DNA from: Protonemura montana
Taxonomy: Eukaryota; Arthropoda; Insecta; Plecoptera; Nemouridae
Direction of reading: 5' to 3'
DNA length: 64,000 nt
Assembly (NCBI GenBank): GCA_947568835.1
Contig: OX387607.1
Span: 12,229,701-12,293,700 of the forward strand
Shown: positions 14,501 to 25,884 of the stretch, in pieces
Layout: the number at the start of each line of letters is the position of its first letter
How positions within the stretch are numbered: position 1 is the stretch's first letter
Program-made: the position numbers and the translations under genes
Notes under the pieces: generated by a model
What the model was told of the DNA's origin: nothing
What the model saw: only the letters and a program-made list of their open reading frames with translations
Database searches by the model: none

Positions 14501-17500
14501 AGGCGCGTTCGGTATTTTGGCACCAACCGGAACTGCTGTCTCTCTCGCGCTCTCGCTCTCCCTGTGTTTGTGTGCGAGTTCCTGCCACGCGTACAGCTCC
14601 AGAGAAACGCCCTCCCTCCTCTGCTACGTCACTACGCCGTTGGGACAAAGCCTCGTGAAGTGCGCTGGCGTTTTGCCGCGGGTTGCATAGCAAGGAACTT
14701 CCTGAGCTACTTTCCCAGGGTGCACGCCTGGGCGCTTGGGGCGATGGTATCGAAAAGTTTACATTATGTTTTGAGTCTAAGTCATTTCTTCAAAAATAAG
14801 AACCCATAGGCTGTGTGCAATCTATCACTTCTAACTTGGTCGCGATACCATGCTGCTAAATCACCTTCATTGGAGGCACCAAGAATGACCACTATTACCA
14901 AACAATAGAGGGATGGACACTAGATACGACTGTTTGGTCTTGGTACCATGGTTACAAACTATTTTTTCAATGCGCTTCCATCGCTGGCACCAAGAATTAG
15001 AAGCAAGGCCAAGCAATCAAACGATGGACACTGGATTACTTGGTCTCAAAAATGAAGTTTAAAAAAAATTAACTAACATCAAAGCTAGTAAACACACCCC
15101 AATTTTGACAAACTATTACAGCCTCACAACTTATTTCCGAAATCTCAGTGATTCCAATTGAAATAAGTGCAGCGATCGAATTTGGTTTCCTCGTTTCCCC
15201 GAGTTCCGTGACAATCGATCGACGTCACCAATCGAGCTCACTACACCGCGACATACCGGTGTCAATCGCCTCATCGGGGGGGCGACGGAACGGGGCGAAC
15301 ACAGCTAAAAGCCTCGCGCTAATGCGTCGTTAAACACTGTGCCGCCGCACGCGACTTCCCGGGGTGGGGGTAATGGATCTAGAGAGAGAGGGGGGGGGGG
15401 GGCGATTTGTCGCGTCTGGTGCCATGCTGGCATGGCGTCCTGGATGTTTAAAGCCCACGGTCTAATCTAATGCCACTCATCGTATAACCTGTGGTATAAC
15501 GTAGGAACGAAAGAACTGTTCATGGCAGAGTCGGCGTTCGATGTTGTTTGATTGTGGTTGATTGTTTGATGATTTGTGGTGTTCAACAGTTCACGGTTTC
15601 GTTAACGGGCGTAAATGAGATCATGCTCGTGATTATTTCAGTGAGTTGTCAATATTTCCCCACCTAAATCAGACAAAATGAGGCGCATACCTTTTGCCTG
15701 TAATTGATGAACGTTCGAAAAGGCACGCGTGTGTTTAATCGCGCTCTATCGGCCAAAGGGATGCTCAGAATTGGATGCAATTTGCTGGAAACTTTTTCGT
15801 GTTTTCAATTTAAATCTGCGACATTCCTTGCAAACCTTTTACCTAGTAATTCGCGACAAAGCACCCAATCGGCTGTCAAGATAATAGTATGCATAGGAAA
15901 TAGAACCCTATACTTTTTTCTTATCAAAATATAATAAAAATATAATATATTGTATAATTCTTTAGCCATGCATCTGTATATTTTTGTTCACACGTCCCCA
16001 TCCTTCACGGCCTTGCTGTGTTGTTTTGCAAATCACATTCGACGATCGACGCCTCGATCTGACAGCTGTCTCAGCCACTTAGAATCGGCGTGCTCACAGC
16101 CCTGTGGATGCCAATGTCGACGTGTTGTGTTTGCCGATCACAGAAACGCTGTAGACATATCTCGAGAAGGCGTTGGGCTAGAGGCTGGCTTACAATGCAG
16201 GCGGTAAATCGACAGATCTGTCGGATTGAGAGGGCGCTGGGAAGCGGGGGTTTAATCGACTCTGTTTGCGACGTGCAGAGTCGATGGAGACGACTGTCTA
16301 ACGGAATTGAGATGCCAGGGTATATATTCAAAGAGTTTATTGGGTTAGATGACAGCAAGACGTTTGCGTGGTCTTTTGTAAGCAAACCTGTCTGCAACCA
16401 AATAAATAAATAAGGCAGCCACTGTTGTTCCTGTAGATTAAGGAGACGAAGGAAAACAATTATTATTTAAATCCATAAAACCGAGTTAATAACTCATAAG
16501 CTCTAAATTAAAAAAATTAAAAATGGTAAAGCGCACACAGATAGGCGATCAACTGAACCGATAGGGAATTAAAATGAGAAGAAAACTTCGTAGAAAAGAA
16601 GAAACTGTATTTGCTTTAAATTTGAAGGAGCAATCTGCAACGACGTCCTTGTCGCCTCTAATATACATATTAAAGATGGTGGCAACGTATACGAGACTCT
16701 GACAAAGACCCCGAGGTTTTGGTCGATGGGGCTGGGAAGCCAACAGGCCGTGCTCGAACCCAGTGCGCGCCTGTCGCAAGTCCGAGGGACCAGGAAGGAG
16801 AACACGACCCCCCATGTGTAAGACGTCGTGAGACCGTTTCCAGGCAGCGCTGTATACGGTATTTGGGAGGCCGTGGAAGGAGGGGGGGGGGGGGGGGGGG
16901 GGTAGCCGGGCGCGCCGTGCGCCGATCGATCGGCCCGTTACAGAATCGGGCACAAAATGGCCGACAAGCGACGCCGACGTCGATACGGCCCGGGCGCTGC
17001 GACCCTCGGGTTGTAAAGCATCGGTAACCAGGAGCCCATTGCGGCTGGCCTAGCAGGGAGCTGAGGATGTACCCGGTGTAGGCACGAAGTTTGAAGTTAT
17101 TTAACGGCGTGAAGGGTCGTCTACCGCTTAGCTACGTTCCTCAGATTAACACCGTGGGCGCGCTATCCAGAGATTGAAGAAACGGACAGAACTGCTCGAA
17201 AACGCAACGGTCACCCACGTCACCGGTTACTTCAATCCTTCTAATCTCTCTTCGAAATTAAACTGGCCGTGTGCACGGAGGTAACCGACCTAAATGCCGA
17301 CTCGGCGCAGTGTTGCTTACCTTCCTATCTCCAACCTCATTACCGAACAGAACTGGCCGTGAGCACAGCGGTCACCTATCCAACGCCCGACTCGCGCTGT
17401 GTTGCTTAACTTCCTATCTCCAACCTCACTGCCGAACAGAACTGGCCGTGGGCACAGCGGTCACTTATCCAACTCTCAACACAGCGCAGTGTTGCTTAAA

Positions 17501-20500
17501 TTCAATCCCAAAAACCTCCATCTAGAACAGAATTAGCCGTGTGCGCGGAGTAACCCATCCAAAGCCCAACTGGGCGCAGTGTTGCTCAACCTGACCGACC
17601 TGGCAGTAACGGGTTGGTTACACCTTCCGAGGCCACGGGCCGCCCATAGCCGGCATCCAACTCGCCGTGGAGTCAGATCAACAGCCTCTTTGTTGTTGCT
17701 GGTGGTCGCTGTAAATACTGGTACCGTAACCCAGCAACCGGCTGGCTGCGGCACCATGGTAACGGTACCTTGAGTATCTCTCGCGTTAGACAAAGCGGTT
17801 TTAAAAACCGACGGGCGTGGTTGGTTTACATTTGTTGGCATTACTCTTGATACGGGTCTTTCCACTTGTATTATTTATTGTATTGATCATGACCTGGTAC
17901 AATGTTAGAACAAGTTCTAGATATACAAGTACTTGTTAACTTTGCAGAGACAATTGAAATTATCTGGAGTTCGTAGATTTGGCGTATTTAGGATAAGAAC
18001 CAACCACAAAAACGGCGGACACACAGCCTTTCAGCAACATTTACCCTCTGATAGGTTGTAAGGCTGTGCGTATAGGCCATTTCACTACTGACGGTTCTAA
18101 AAATATGGAAAATACTAGAAACGACGCCGATTTTTAGTAGCATAAAAACATTGTAATTAACAATAAATTGATCGGAACAGTTTCTACATGCTGATTCCTG
18201 GTTTCAAATTCTGTCTCTTTAGCATTTTTTGTCCAGGTTTCATGTCAATGCCCTATTTACAAGATCCGAACTTGCTCTACTCACACAACTTAAGCTCATA
18301 TGGTCCACCGATAATCAATAGGCTTACTTGCACTTTCATTAAAACAATATTGTAACTAATTTTCGCCAATTGGCAGCAGCCAAAAATGAAAGTGGTTTTG
18401 CAAAGTGCATTAGTTGAATCTTGCATCAGGCAATTTCGCCAAGCGTTTGTACAATAAGCCATGAGAATGGGCGCAGTCGCAGCTTTACATCGTCAGTATG
18501 CTAAATAAATATGCTACAATGCTTATATGCTAAAAATATGCTAAAATGTGCTACACAAAATTCGACCAGTCAAAATTTGCCGACCATGCATCGTTCACCA
18601 TAGAAAACAATCGCCAAGTTAGTTATTTTAGCTCTGGTTTTATTTTTTATTAAAAATGGCATAAATACTAGGTTATTTGCTGATGATGTTTCAGCCAACG
18701 CCCCCAAGATGCTTCGTAGCACTGGCGAAAGTAAACGGAACAAATACCACTGCAACTGGATTGCAATCACGGTTGCACATGTGTCATGGTTGCAGTGAAA
18801 GATGCAGGTAACCAACAGTGTAGATCTAGAGCTGGGTTATTTCTTCTACCACAGCCCAGTGGACTTCACTTGGCAGTCTTTGAATTATGTTTAGACTTCT
18901 ATTTGTATAGCAAATTTATTTGTTTCCTCCAATAAGAATTATTCGTTGTGCATACTCTCTTTGCAACTAGACATGAGCAATACTTTTCTAGTTTCTAAGG
19001 ACCGGTTGTACCAATTCTTTTACACTGAGATCATGTTTCTAGATGACTACATTTGAATTTCACTGCACGCCATTAGAATTTGTCGTGGTTTTGTTTAAAA
19101 TGTATACAACAATAACAGAAGTTCCGAATTTATGATTTGAAAATATGTGCTTGCCAGTCTGTAAGGGAGGATTTTTTAATTTATAAACACGGCTAATTAC
19201 GAGCAGTTTATCATGAGTCATACGTAAACACATGAGTGAATGGTAGGGACGGAGAATTACACTTTGTAAATAATTTGCCTATGCTCACTTTGGAACATAA
19301 AATTATTTAAATTAACAAACATAGAACCGGCAAATTTAATCATTTTCTTATCGCATTTCCTCACGAGTTTTATTCCTAGATATCTTCATGTAATGAAAAC
19401 ATGTGTTCAATCACATAGGAGTGTTTATTTTCGCGCCAACCCAGGTTTACGGCCAGAACTGTTATCTACTAGATTGCTACTGAAAGCACGGAACACAATG
19501 ATATCCGCAGGGGAAATAAATGCATCCTGCAAATTTTGATAATCTCCATGTCCATTATTTCCCAATGCAAAAGAGCATGGCAGCCCAGGTTTTAAAGTGA
19601 TTATTTAGGCGCATGCTAATTTATTGTTAACATGGGTCCTAAATGTGCGTAAATTCCTCAGGTATGCCATCTAATTAAGAGAATAGACGTTGAAAAGATG
19701 GAATTTTTTTTCCTTAGGGTCTGTATTAGAGATAAGTTAGGATGATCGGAGGCTTTGAAGAGGACACCAAAGAAAGTCAAGTTCCATCGGACTCTTCATC
19801 GTTATTCGTGCAGTTTGGCCCGTAAGAGAAGTTACCAGCCCAAGGAACCCAGCATTGCTATGATCTAGTCCGTGAGCGAAGATGCCAGCCCAAGAACTGC
19901 CCCCAAGCATTGCTACCAACCCATGGATTAAAGTTATGTTATGATTTCAGTGGCGGGATTTCGAAATACTACTTATATTATATCAGGAAAATAATTCCGA
20001 AGATTGTTAAATAGCTAAGAAAACAAAGCATTGTGTTACGAAAAAAGCGCTAGAGTAAAATGAAAACGGCAAAAATCCGCGGAGACGACAAGCTTGTCAT
20101 GCCACCCCAAGACGACCGGTGAACCTTCAGTCGCAAAGTTACGTTCTCTCGTTGATCGGAGTGCAGGGGGTTTCAAGCTGTTGAGCGTTCCCGGGTTCGA
20201 ACCCAAGGATATCTCTCACCCGAAGTACTTGTTGCTTGGCGAATCCGACGAACAGGAACGCCGTTTGTTTTCCAAATCCAGTGACATTTTTTTAATACGT
20301 TTTCAGGTTTAGAACAACCTCTAAAACATGTTCACTTAAGACAATTGTAATGTAATGTCACGCTCATACTACCTAACACCACCAGTCATATCTCATTAGT
20401 AGGTAACAGAGAAGACAAGTGCGTGCTTCATGACTGGTCTGCCTAATTACGTGGTTTACCTTTGACGAAACTCACGCGCACTTTCATTGCGGGCACCAAG

Positions 20501-22496
20501 AATAAGAAGCAAGACAAAGCGATCAAACTAATGAGACACTCCAGCCCAGTACTGTTTTCTTAAGTATCCAGTGGACTTCGCCGGAAAGTCAAAAAGCATC
20601 TGTACAAATCATAGCCAATTATCCCTACCCCTTCAGTGAGCACCGAGTGACCACGACCTTCTAGCGTTGAGCAATGCCTGCTGACATTAACATGCTGGAC
20701 GGTATCCACCGGCCGTGACGTCGTCCACCTTGATCACGCCGAGCTCACAGGTGAACGACACGATGACACTAGAAATGCGCCAACCCCGTATTTCACCAAT
20801 GCGCGGAACGAGACAAGCAACCAATTGTTTATCTTTGGACAAAGCCCACAAGATCGTTTCCTCTTTGCGTGCTCCTGCCGCGAGTCCAATCGGCCGCGAT
20901 CGCAGTCACCATGGGAGCAACTTTCTAAACAATTGCTTTGCTCGAGCGGTGAAACTGTTGGGTCACTGCAGCGCGATCCGAGCGCGGCCTACTTCTTTAG
21001 TTGCGAGTTGTCCGTCGACAATCGCTCCCGTTCCCAGGGGGAGAGATTCAGACTTCCGGTTGTCATGACGGCGACAGGTGGGCGGCGTCGAAGGTGTCTG
21101 GCTAGAAGACGAATAGCGGGCATAGATACCAGAACTTTAGGGAGTTCGGAGTCGTTTCGGCTGGAGGTCGTGGGGTATCAGCCTCACCGTGGCGGTGCAT
21201 GCAGCGCGCCAAGATGCAAATCCTGACCTATGACATTCTTGGTCTTTGCAAAATGCATAAATAATATGCAGACAAACAAGTTCAATGCACCTTGTTAACT
21301 AATTCGACATATTATTGCTAATATATAGAAGGCATAGAGGGTGTTAGGCCCATGAAACGAAACATCCTTCCTTCACAATAAAAAATCGTGAGTATCGGTG
21401 TTCAGACTTCGAAAGATAATCACTCCCAGGTTGATCGCCCGGTTGATCGTAAATCGCCCTCGTGTTCCCATTGTGCCAAGCCTGCGATGCGGGACGCGCT
21501 TCGTTTGTTTATGGAATTTGTTGTCTAGCAGTAAGAGTATGACTCAATGTGTCTCAAGTGCACGTCTGGAAGCTAGACAACTAGCAGCTGTTTTTGGAGC
21601 AAAACTATTCGGTTTTTGTTTAACCTATATAATAAATCCAATGGCCAAACGTTTTGATTTTCGCGTTTTTATACGTTTAAGAACTTCCTAAAAGGGAAAC
21701 AGATCAGAATGAGAAGCACAAGGCAGATTTAGCTGCGCTGCAGACTGCGCTGATCTTGTGGAAGGACGCAAAATGAAGCCAATATTACGACCTCTTGGAC
21801 TCCTTGAGCCCAACCCCGGTCCCGTAGATCGTTCTGCAGGCTCTTCAAGGACACTTGTTGTGCCGACGCCCGGCACCCAATCAATCCTCTCGGCGTCGTC
21901 GGTCGCCATCTTGCCTAGCCTCCCGCCAGGTCACGGCGTCGTAGAGGTCACGGTCGGAGCACCGCCAAGGGGTCGGCGTCGAGGGATCTCCGTTCGGTGG
22001 AGACCGTTTAGAGGTCGGGCCCACGGTGGTGTTTTATCGCATGGCCGAAGCAGGTCGGACCGGAATGGGTCCTAGCGGGCTGGTTGGCCAGAGGTCTTCG
22101 AAGACACTCACTTTAACGAAGGGAAGTGAAGTATGTCACTGTGAGTGCAATTGGTCCCATAAGAAGGTTGGGACGTGCGTTTGTTTGCCTTACCGGGATT
22201 CCGACAGAGGTTGGGGCTCAGAGTGTTGTGATTGGGGTTTGAGGACAGGAGCCAAAGGTTTGCCTGCAGATTCAGACAAGCAGCAAGAGGATCGACAACC
22301 ACCGTCGATTGCAAAGACAGGCCTCTCGTATGTAAATCGACATCAGTGTCGACGCCTCTACTCACAGAGACGTCTGCAATGGTCTCATGGCCGTCGATGG
22401 CCACCCTTGGCACAGAGGAGTAGTGGGAGGCGTTTCACACTCACCGGTCGTGGCGAGCAGCGCTGCGAGCGCGATGAGAGCCAGGTAGTAATCCAT
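1..22496 (-). CDS. Skeletor: Skeletor-like DM13-domain protein, N-terminal 201 residues, four exons, 3' end outside window
   Basis: Seen: four minus-strand exons (22496-22445, 6149-5921, 987-769, 113-10) join with matching phases (1, 2, 2) into one frame of about 201 residues. The product has a signal peptide (residues 1 to about 21), a complete DM13 domain (about 27-137) and the first part of a second DM13 (from about 141). Key motifs are YYGRFIGNLSGFAHGVSG, YDGTGPDAYFWVG, DIRWLSVWCRRF with a conserved Cys near residue 127, VNFGEV, and in the second domain FKRLAHGLRSGN and NLHYDGAGPDAYFWVGNG. Known of the family: insect Skeletor isoforms carry signal peptide, tandem DM13 and a DOMON domain; Drosophila Skeletor has been linked to the spindle matrix, although DM13/DOMON forms look secreted or membrane-associated. 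Inferred: the gene continues leftwards beyond the window with the rest of DM13-2 and probably DOMON. Other DM13 proteins are possible but fit less well. Confidence 0.88.
10..113 (-). CDS. Skeletor: Skeletor-like exon 4: DM13-2 continuation
   Basis: Acceptor CTTGCAG precedes 113. The exon reads ILDARTIYIPNLHYDG, AGPDAYFWVGNG and SEPSPSG and reaches a plausible donor (AGTG|GTAGGA) at position 10, phase 1. It repeats the YDGxGPDAYFWVG motif of DM13-1, showing tandem domains. The next exon lies outside the window. If the donor is not used, the frame runs to the window edge. Confidence 0.85.
114..768. other. Skeletor-like intron 3
   Basis: AT-rich 655-bp intron between exons 3 and 4. Nothing recognisable in it. 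Confidence 0.7.
769..987 (-). CDS. Skeletor: Skeletor-like exon 3: end of DM13-1 and start of DM13-2
   Basis: Acceptor ATGCGCAG precedes 987. The 219-nt exon encodes QDIILRLPPSRRLRDIRWLS, VWCRRFTVNFGEV, then the linker into the second domain with LPEFKRLAHGLRSGNI. It ends at a non-consensus but usable donor (ATCAG|GTTTGG); the frame would stop three codons later. Phase 2 on both sides, so the exon is symmetric. The tryptophan and cysteine of the SVWC motif are the DM13 hallmark. Confidence 0.9.
1005..1090 (-). mobile_element. SINE body fragment in Skeletor-like intron 2
   Basis: GACCTGGCCTAGCAGGAAG and GGGACCCGGTGCCGGCACG match the 3' body of the 5S-headed SINE on the minus strand. The fragment starts about 20 bp upstream of the exon 3 acceptor (minus strand), so it lies close to the branch-point region. 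Confidence 0.45.
5522..5572 (+). repeat. Poly-G run of 51 bases
   Basis: Uninterrupted G run in Skeletor-like intron 2, 349 bp downstream (minus strand) of exon 2. Length in the assembly may be inexact. Confidence 0.9.
5921..6149 (-). CDS. Skeletor: Skeletor-like exon 2: first half of DM13 domain 1
   Basis: Acceptor TTGCAG lies just above 6149 and donor GGCAG|GTAAAG just below 5921. The 229-nt frame reads through the mature N terminus and the first DM13 half, with YYGRFIGNLSGFAHGVSG, then YAVDENTVFIRRFSYDG, then DAYFWVGDTTRPSPDG. Phase goes from 1 to 2. The other two frames of this GC-rich exon are also open over long stretches, so longest-ORF methods pick the wrong frame here. Confidence 0.9.
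7172..7275 (-). mobile_element. tRNA-derived SINE
   Basis: Read on the minus strand: GGTTAGAGCAACAC (A-box-like), a spacer, GGGGTTCGAGTTCCCG (B box, 7213-7229) and a tail ATTTTTGAAACGGTAGTAGT running into TTCATAATAATAA. The layout is tRNA-like, but the acceptor stem is not intact, so this is a SINE rather than a tRNA gene. Confidence 0.65.
12470..12925 (-). mobile_element. 5S-headed SINE with two 5S-like units
   Basis: Two tandem minus-strand 5S-like units (CAGTGTTGCTTAACTTCGG near 12773 and CAGTGTTGCTTAACTTGGG near 12864), each followed by a GTGATCTCAC segment. The body continues leftwards with ATCCATGCTGTCGAGAGG and ACCCGGTGTAGGCAAG. Same family as 25885-26240. Confidence 0.7.
14850..15055. 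repeat. ACCAAGCAAT-family dispersed repeat, two adjacent copies
   Basis: Signature: GGCACCAAGAAT, then ACCAAGCAAT-like, then GATGGACACTAGAT, then TTGGTCTTGG. Other copies: 6228-6380, 20486-20545, 24436-24580, 42607-42800 (two adjacent) and 59030-59125. AAGCAAT and its complement ATTGCTT can pair, suggesting a short foldback element. Confidence 0.6.
16882..16902 (+). repeat. Poly-G run, 21 bases
   Basis: Uninterrupted G run in Skeletor-like intron 1. Confidence 0.9.
17040..17605 (-). mobile_element. 5S-headed SINE with multiplied heads
   Basis: Four minus-strand units ending in CGCAGTGTTGCTTA-like sequence near 17309, 17398, 17480 and 17575, spaced about 80-95 bp, each beginning with a GAACAGAACTGGCCGTG-like segment. 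The body end, with GGCCTAGCAGGGAG and CCCGGTGTAGGCACG, lies at 17048-17085. Confidence 0.65.
22445..22496 (-). CDS. Skeletor: Skeletor-like exon 1: signal peptide
   Basis: The minus-strand ATG at 22496 opens a 52-nt coding segment, MDYYLALIALAALLATT plus one base, ending at a strong donor (CCG|GTGAGTG). The hydrophobic run continues across the junction into exon 2 as ALAARPPSP, giving a typical signal peptide with likely cleavage near residue 21. Phase 1 matches the exon 2 acceptor exactly. The segment lies at the edge of a GC-rich block that probably holds the 5'UTR and promoter. Confidence 0.78.
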
Positions 22497-22742
22497 GTGT
22501 GTTGTTTGTTGTCGCGGTCACTGCACACCGTGTCAAACGCTCCCACCGCGAACGCGCCTTGTCGTCATTGCGTGCGCTCTACTCGAGACTCCACGAGGCA
22601 CTGACTCCTAGCGCGGGGAGCGCGCTCGGCGGGGCCGTGACGCGTCACCCGGCCGCCTGGACGCGCTGCGTTCGCCGCTCTGCCACGGCCCCGTCGAACT
22701 ACACGCACGGCACTCCTCGGCACTCAGTGGGCACTGACTAGA
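22497..22742 (-). promoter_or_regulatory. GC-rich 5' flank of Skeletor-like gene, probable 5'UTR and promoter
   Basis: This CpG-rich block sits directly upstream (minus strand) of the signal-peptide ATG. Two minus-strand matches to the arthropod initiator TCAGTG lie at 22604-22599 and 22737-22732. No TATA box was recognised at a fitting distance. Assignment as promoter is inference from position, base composition and initiator-like sites only. Confidence 0.35.
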
Positions 22743-23619
22743 AAGAGACGCCAAGAATCATTAAGATAAGTAAAGAGATTTTCAAGTAATTTATAACCGT
22801 TTTTTTTTACTTTTTTCCGGATTTCTCGCAGTTTTTCAAAGTTTTCTTTCTATGTTCCCCTATGACGATTTTGCTGACGGTAATTTAAACCGTTAAACGC
22901 CTCCAGCGTCCGACGACGCCGCGGTCGTCGAGGTGCCCGGCGACGGACACGCGCCGCGAAGAGGACGCCGTCGACGCTGCGGTCGTCGCAAGTCTTCGAC
23001 GTCGATGCCGCAACGCGACGTCAGGGGGCGGCGTCGACGTGGGAGGCGGGGCGTGGCGGCGTCTGCGTCGTGCGTCGCTACGTGGCGTGCGGGGGAAGGG
23101 GAGGGCGTTTGTTAACTCGGGCTGCGAGTCAAGTAAAGAGGTGATTTTCATTACTCGACTCTAGGGGTCGTATCATCATTGGGCTTACAGACTTAGTGCT
23201 AATGTTACGCGATACATCTTCTTAAAAAATACCCAACGATCAACTACTTCACCGAGGAAAATAGAGGTTGCCATTAGGTGGAGTTGTCTTGTTTTTATTT
23301 GTGTTAGAGAATTTAATTTAGTTATTTTTTTGCAGATTTTTCGCATTCAACTATTTATATACATTTATTGATGTTTTGAGTCCTAACTATGTTGCTCTAG
23401 AGGTTTGTCAAAAACGACAGCTGCAAGCGCCATCGAGTCGTAGTTACCATTACCACGTAGCTCGTTTGCTCAGCAGAAAGTGTGACCATGTTTCACATTT
23501 CTGTCCGATCAGTGAGATTAATAAACCAAATCATGGTCCATCAACTTCTGCGATCAGCGCTAGTGAAGACAAACTAATAGAGCTGGCTTTGAAATAGAAC
23601 CTTCTCTGACGGGCTGAAC

Positions 23620-24004
23620 CAGTGTTTCCCAAAATGTGGTGCGCGTACCTCCTGGAGTACGCGAGAGTTTATTAGGGGTAGGTACGTGCTGCAATTTTAT
23701 GGAGAGCTTCTCAAAAAAACTTAACACATTTCAGTTTTTTTTTTCTTTTAAGCATTTTTTTCATGCATTTTTTTCTGAAACTAACCAAATGTTCCCAACT
23801 TTCCAATGGGTCAAGTTCAGACAACCTCTGCGCATGAAAAGTTAGAGTTTTTTTTCTGTCTTCGGCCTGCTCTTTTTTTGGTTGCAGTTTTTACGGCATA
23901 AATTAGGATAGGATTCATTTGCGATTTGTTTCTCTAACGAGGGGTGCTTGGTGTTACGCAAATTATAGAGGAGAATTAGAATTATTAAAGTTTGGGAAAC
24001 GCTG
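23620..24004. mobile_element. Non-autonomous hAT-type MITE, 385 bp
   Basis: Ends are CAGTGTTTCCCAAA and the inverted TTTGGGAAACGCTG (13 of 14 matching). Flanks GGCTGAAC (23612-23619) and GGCTAGAC (24005-24012) are a plausible 8-bp target duplication with two differences. The interior starts with GTGCGCGTACCTCC, typical of many hAT-derived elements, and has no transposase reading frame. Confidence 0.8.
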
Positions 24005-24960
24005 GGCTAGACATACAGCTCTGGAACTCTAACTAAACCTATTAACCAGACGATAAAATATTGTAAGTGGATGATCGTGTACTAGAACTCGACTCTGAGC
24101 TCTTTCTAAGTACTTGTGGCTAGATGGGTCATGCCATAAACGAAGTAACGCTTGGTGCTGCCGTCATGGTGAACACCCCCTGTAGTCGGCGATATGAAAC
24201 CAATTATTGTACATTACACCAATCCACCATCGCAACCCTCACCGACAGGGGGTGCGGAGGGTGGCGACTCATAACTCATATTTTCGCTCACTGGGGGCAG
24301 GTGTCAGTCTATGCCTGGGCACGGGCATAGCAACGACGTTCGAAGTCAATCACTGTCTGGCGAGGGTGTAGTTTACAAGAATTTCAATTCGTTTCTAATA
24401 CACATTTTTTGTCAATTTTAAGTCAGTCAAGGCTGTGAAGGTCTTTTATGAATATCTTGGTCTTAGTCCTATGCTGCCAACGCATTTTTCCCAATTGCTC
24501 TCTCATTGCTAACACCTAGAATTAGCTCCAAGACCAAGAAATCTAAAGATAGACACCAGATTTGATTGCAAATGCATTTCTTGGGTTGCATTTTTTAAAA
24601 TATCGACAAATCACTGCAGCTGTCAAAATCGTACCGAATCGCCGAGTGCTTTTTAATGGTGACCTCGTGAAAGGCAGAGTTCAGAATACTTCCTTCTGGA
24701 AATCTGAGCTATTATCAAGAAAAAGACTCACATATAGAAATAAAAAAAGAGATTTCGGCCCTTGCCATATTCATGGTATCTCTCAGAGATATGAAGTCTC
24801 ATCCAGACACGACCTACTCGTTAAACAGGAGCCACCTAATGAGACAGAGGCCACGTGCCTTGGCCCCTTTGATGCGCCACGACGCCCGGGGAGCTAGCAC
24901 AGCCCCCTCTAGTGCATCGCAAACATCGACGCGGTCCTTGCGCGATATTACATCGGGGAT

Positions 24961-24984
24961 GGGGGGGGGGGGGGGGGGGGGGGG
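24961..24984 (+). repeat. Poly-G run, 24 bases
   Basis: Uninterrupted G run in the intergenic stretch. A further 15-base run is at 30068-30082. Confidence 0.9.
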
Positions 24985-25099
24985 CAGGGAGGTGGATAGC
25001 CCCGAGCAGCTAGCGAAGCAAAGTCTTGTTTTTCACCTTGCAGATAAAAAAAAAAATTGTTTGCTTTTTCTCGCATTCCATTTATTCAGCTAAGCGGGT

Positions 25100-25160
25100 T
25101 TTCCGATTTTCATCCGATTTTCATGAGATTTTCATGAGATTTTCACGAGATTTTCATGAT
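25100..25160 (+). repeat. GATTTTCAT short tandem repeat
   Basis: Five imperfect units of GATTTTCATGA at 11-13-bp spacing. Confidence 0.75.
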
Positions 25161-25507
25161 TTTTATGTTCACATTGTTTCTTTTTGTGATAAAAATCTAC
25201 GAAAATGTTTAGAATTTACAGAAATTTGCAAAACGATCTGAAGTAGAAAATTTCAGTTCCCTTGGAGTTGGCTATAAATTATCCAGACCGCTACACCTTG
25301 TCGGGAAGCTGCTTTAGGTGGGACGATACATAAAAGAGTAGCACGTACATGCAAATTTAAAAACATTAAACTACAGTTTACACCTGACTAAACAGCTTTG
25401 CAGATTGCCAGTTCATTTGCCGCTTTATAGTTGGGACGGCGTCAGAATATGGTCGTCGTATTCATCAAATTGTGCACAGAGCTGCGGGGATCGAGAAAGT
25501 AAAGCCG

Positions 25508-25546
25508 TGGGCGATCTGTGGGCGATCCGTGGGCGATCCGTGGGCG
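25508..25546 (+). repeat. 11-bp tandem repeat GTGGGCGATCC
   Basis: Three and a half units of GTGGGCGATCC with one C/T difference. Confidence 0.8.
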
Positions 25547-25884
25547 TGCTCGGAAATATATTAAAGAGAGTAATTTTCTATTTGAAATCCAATTCATTAG
25601 TTTCAGAACATGAAAACTACCATTTTGCAACTTTACATACCTCGTTGCAATATTTGCATGTAAAAGAGGAGATTTCACTAACATCGAACTAAACTTAATT
25701 TAAACTTAGCGTAAAGGTCGCATTCATTTTTACTGATTTTCTGATGTTTTGAAATGCTTAAAAGAAAATAATTACCCAAATATTAAAAACAGGTTTGCAT
25801 TGTAATGTGGTATTTAATCAAAAGGGCGTTTTTCTGTCAAAGCAAAAAAAAAAATTGATTGATTATTGTGTTTTGGCAACGGAC

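Larger units (their letters stand above)
6150..22444. other. Skeletor-like intron 1 (16.3 kb)
   Basis: A long first intron made mostly of dispersed repeats, annotated separately: an ACCAAGCAAT-family copy near 6228 and two near 14850, a tRNA-like SINE at 7172, 5S-headed SINEs at 12470 and 17040, and an AGGTGGAGTT-family copy near 13160. GC-rich patches around 10830-11150, 14360-14700 and 20800-21200 carry reading frames of up to about 170 codons with no recognisable domain. I could not support any nested gene. Confidence 0.55.

Noticed and set aside
22026-22604. 192-codon plus-strand open frame antisense to the signal-peptide exon
   Set aside because: No domain, and it lies across the GC-rich 5' region on the opposite strand; probably compositional.
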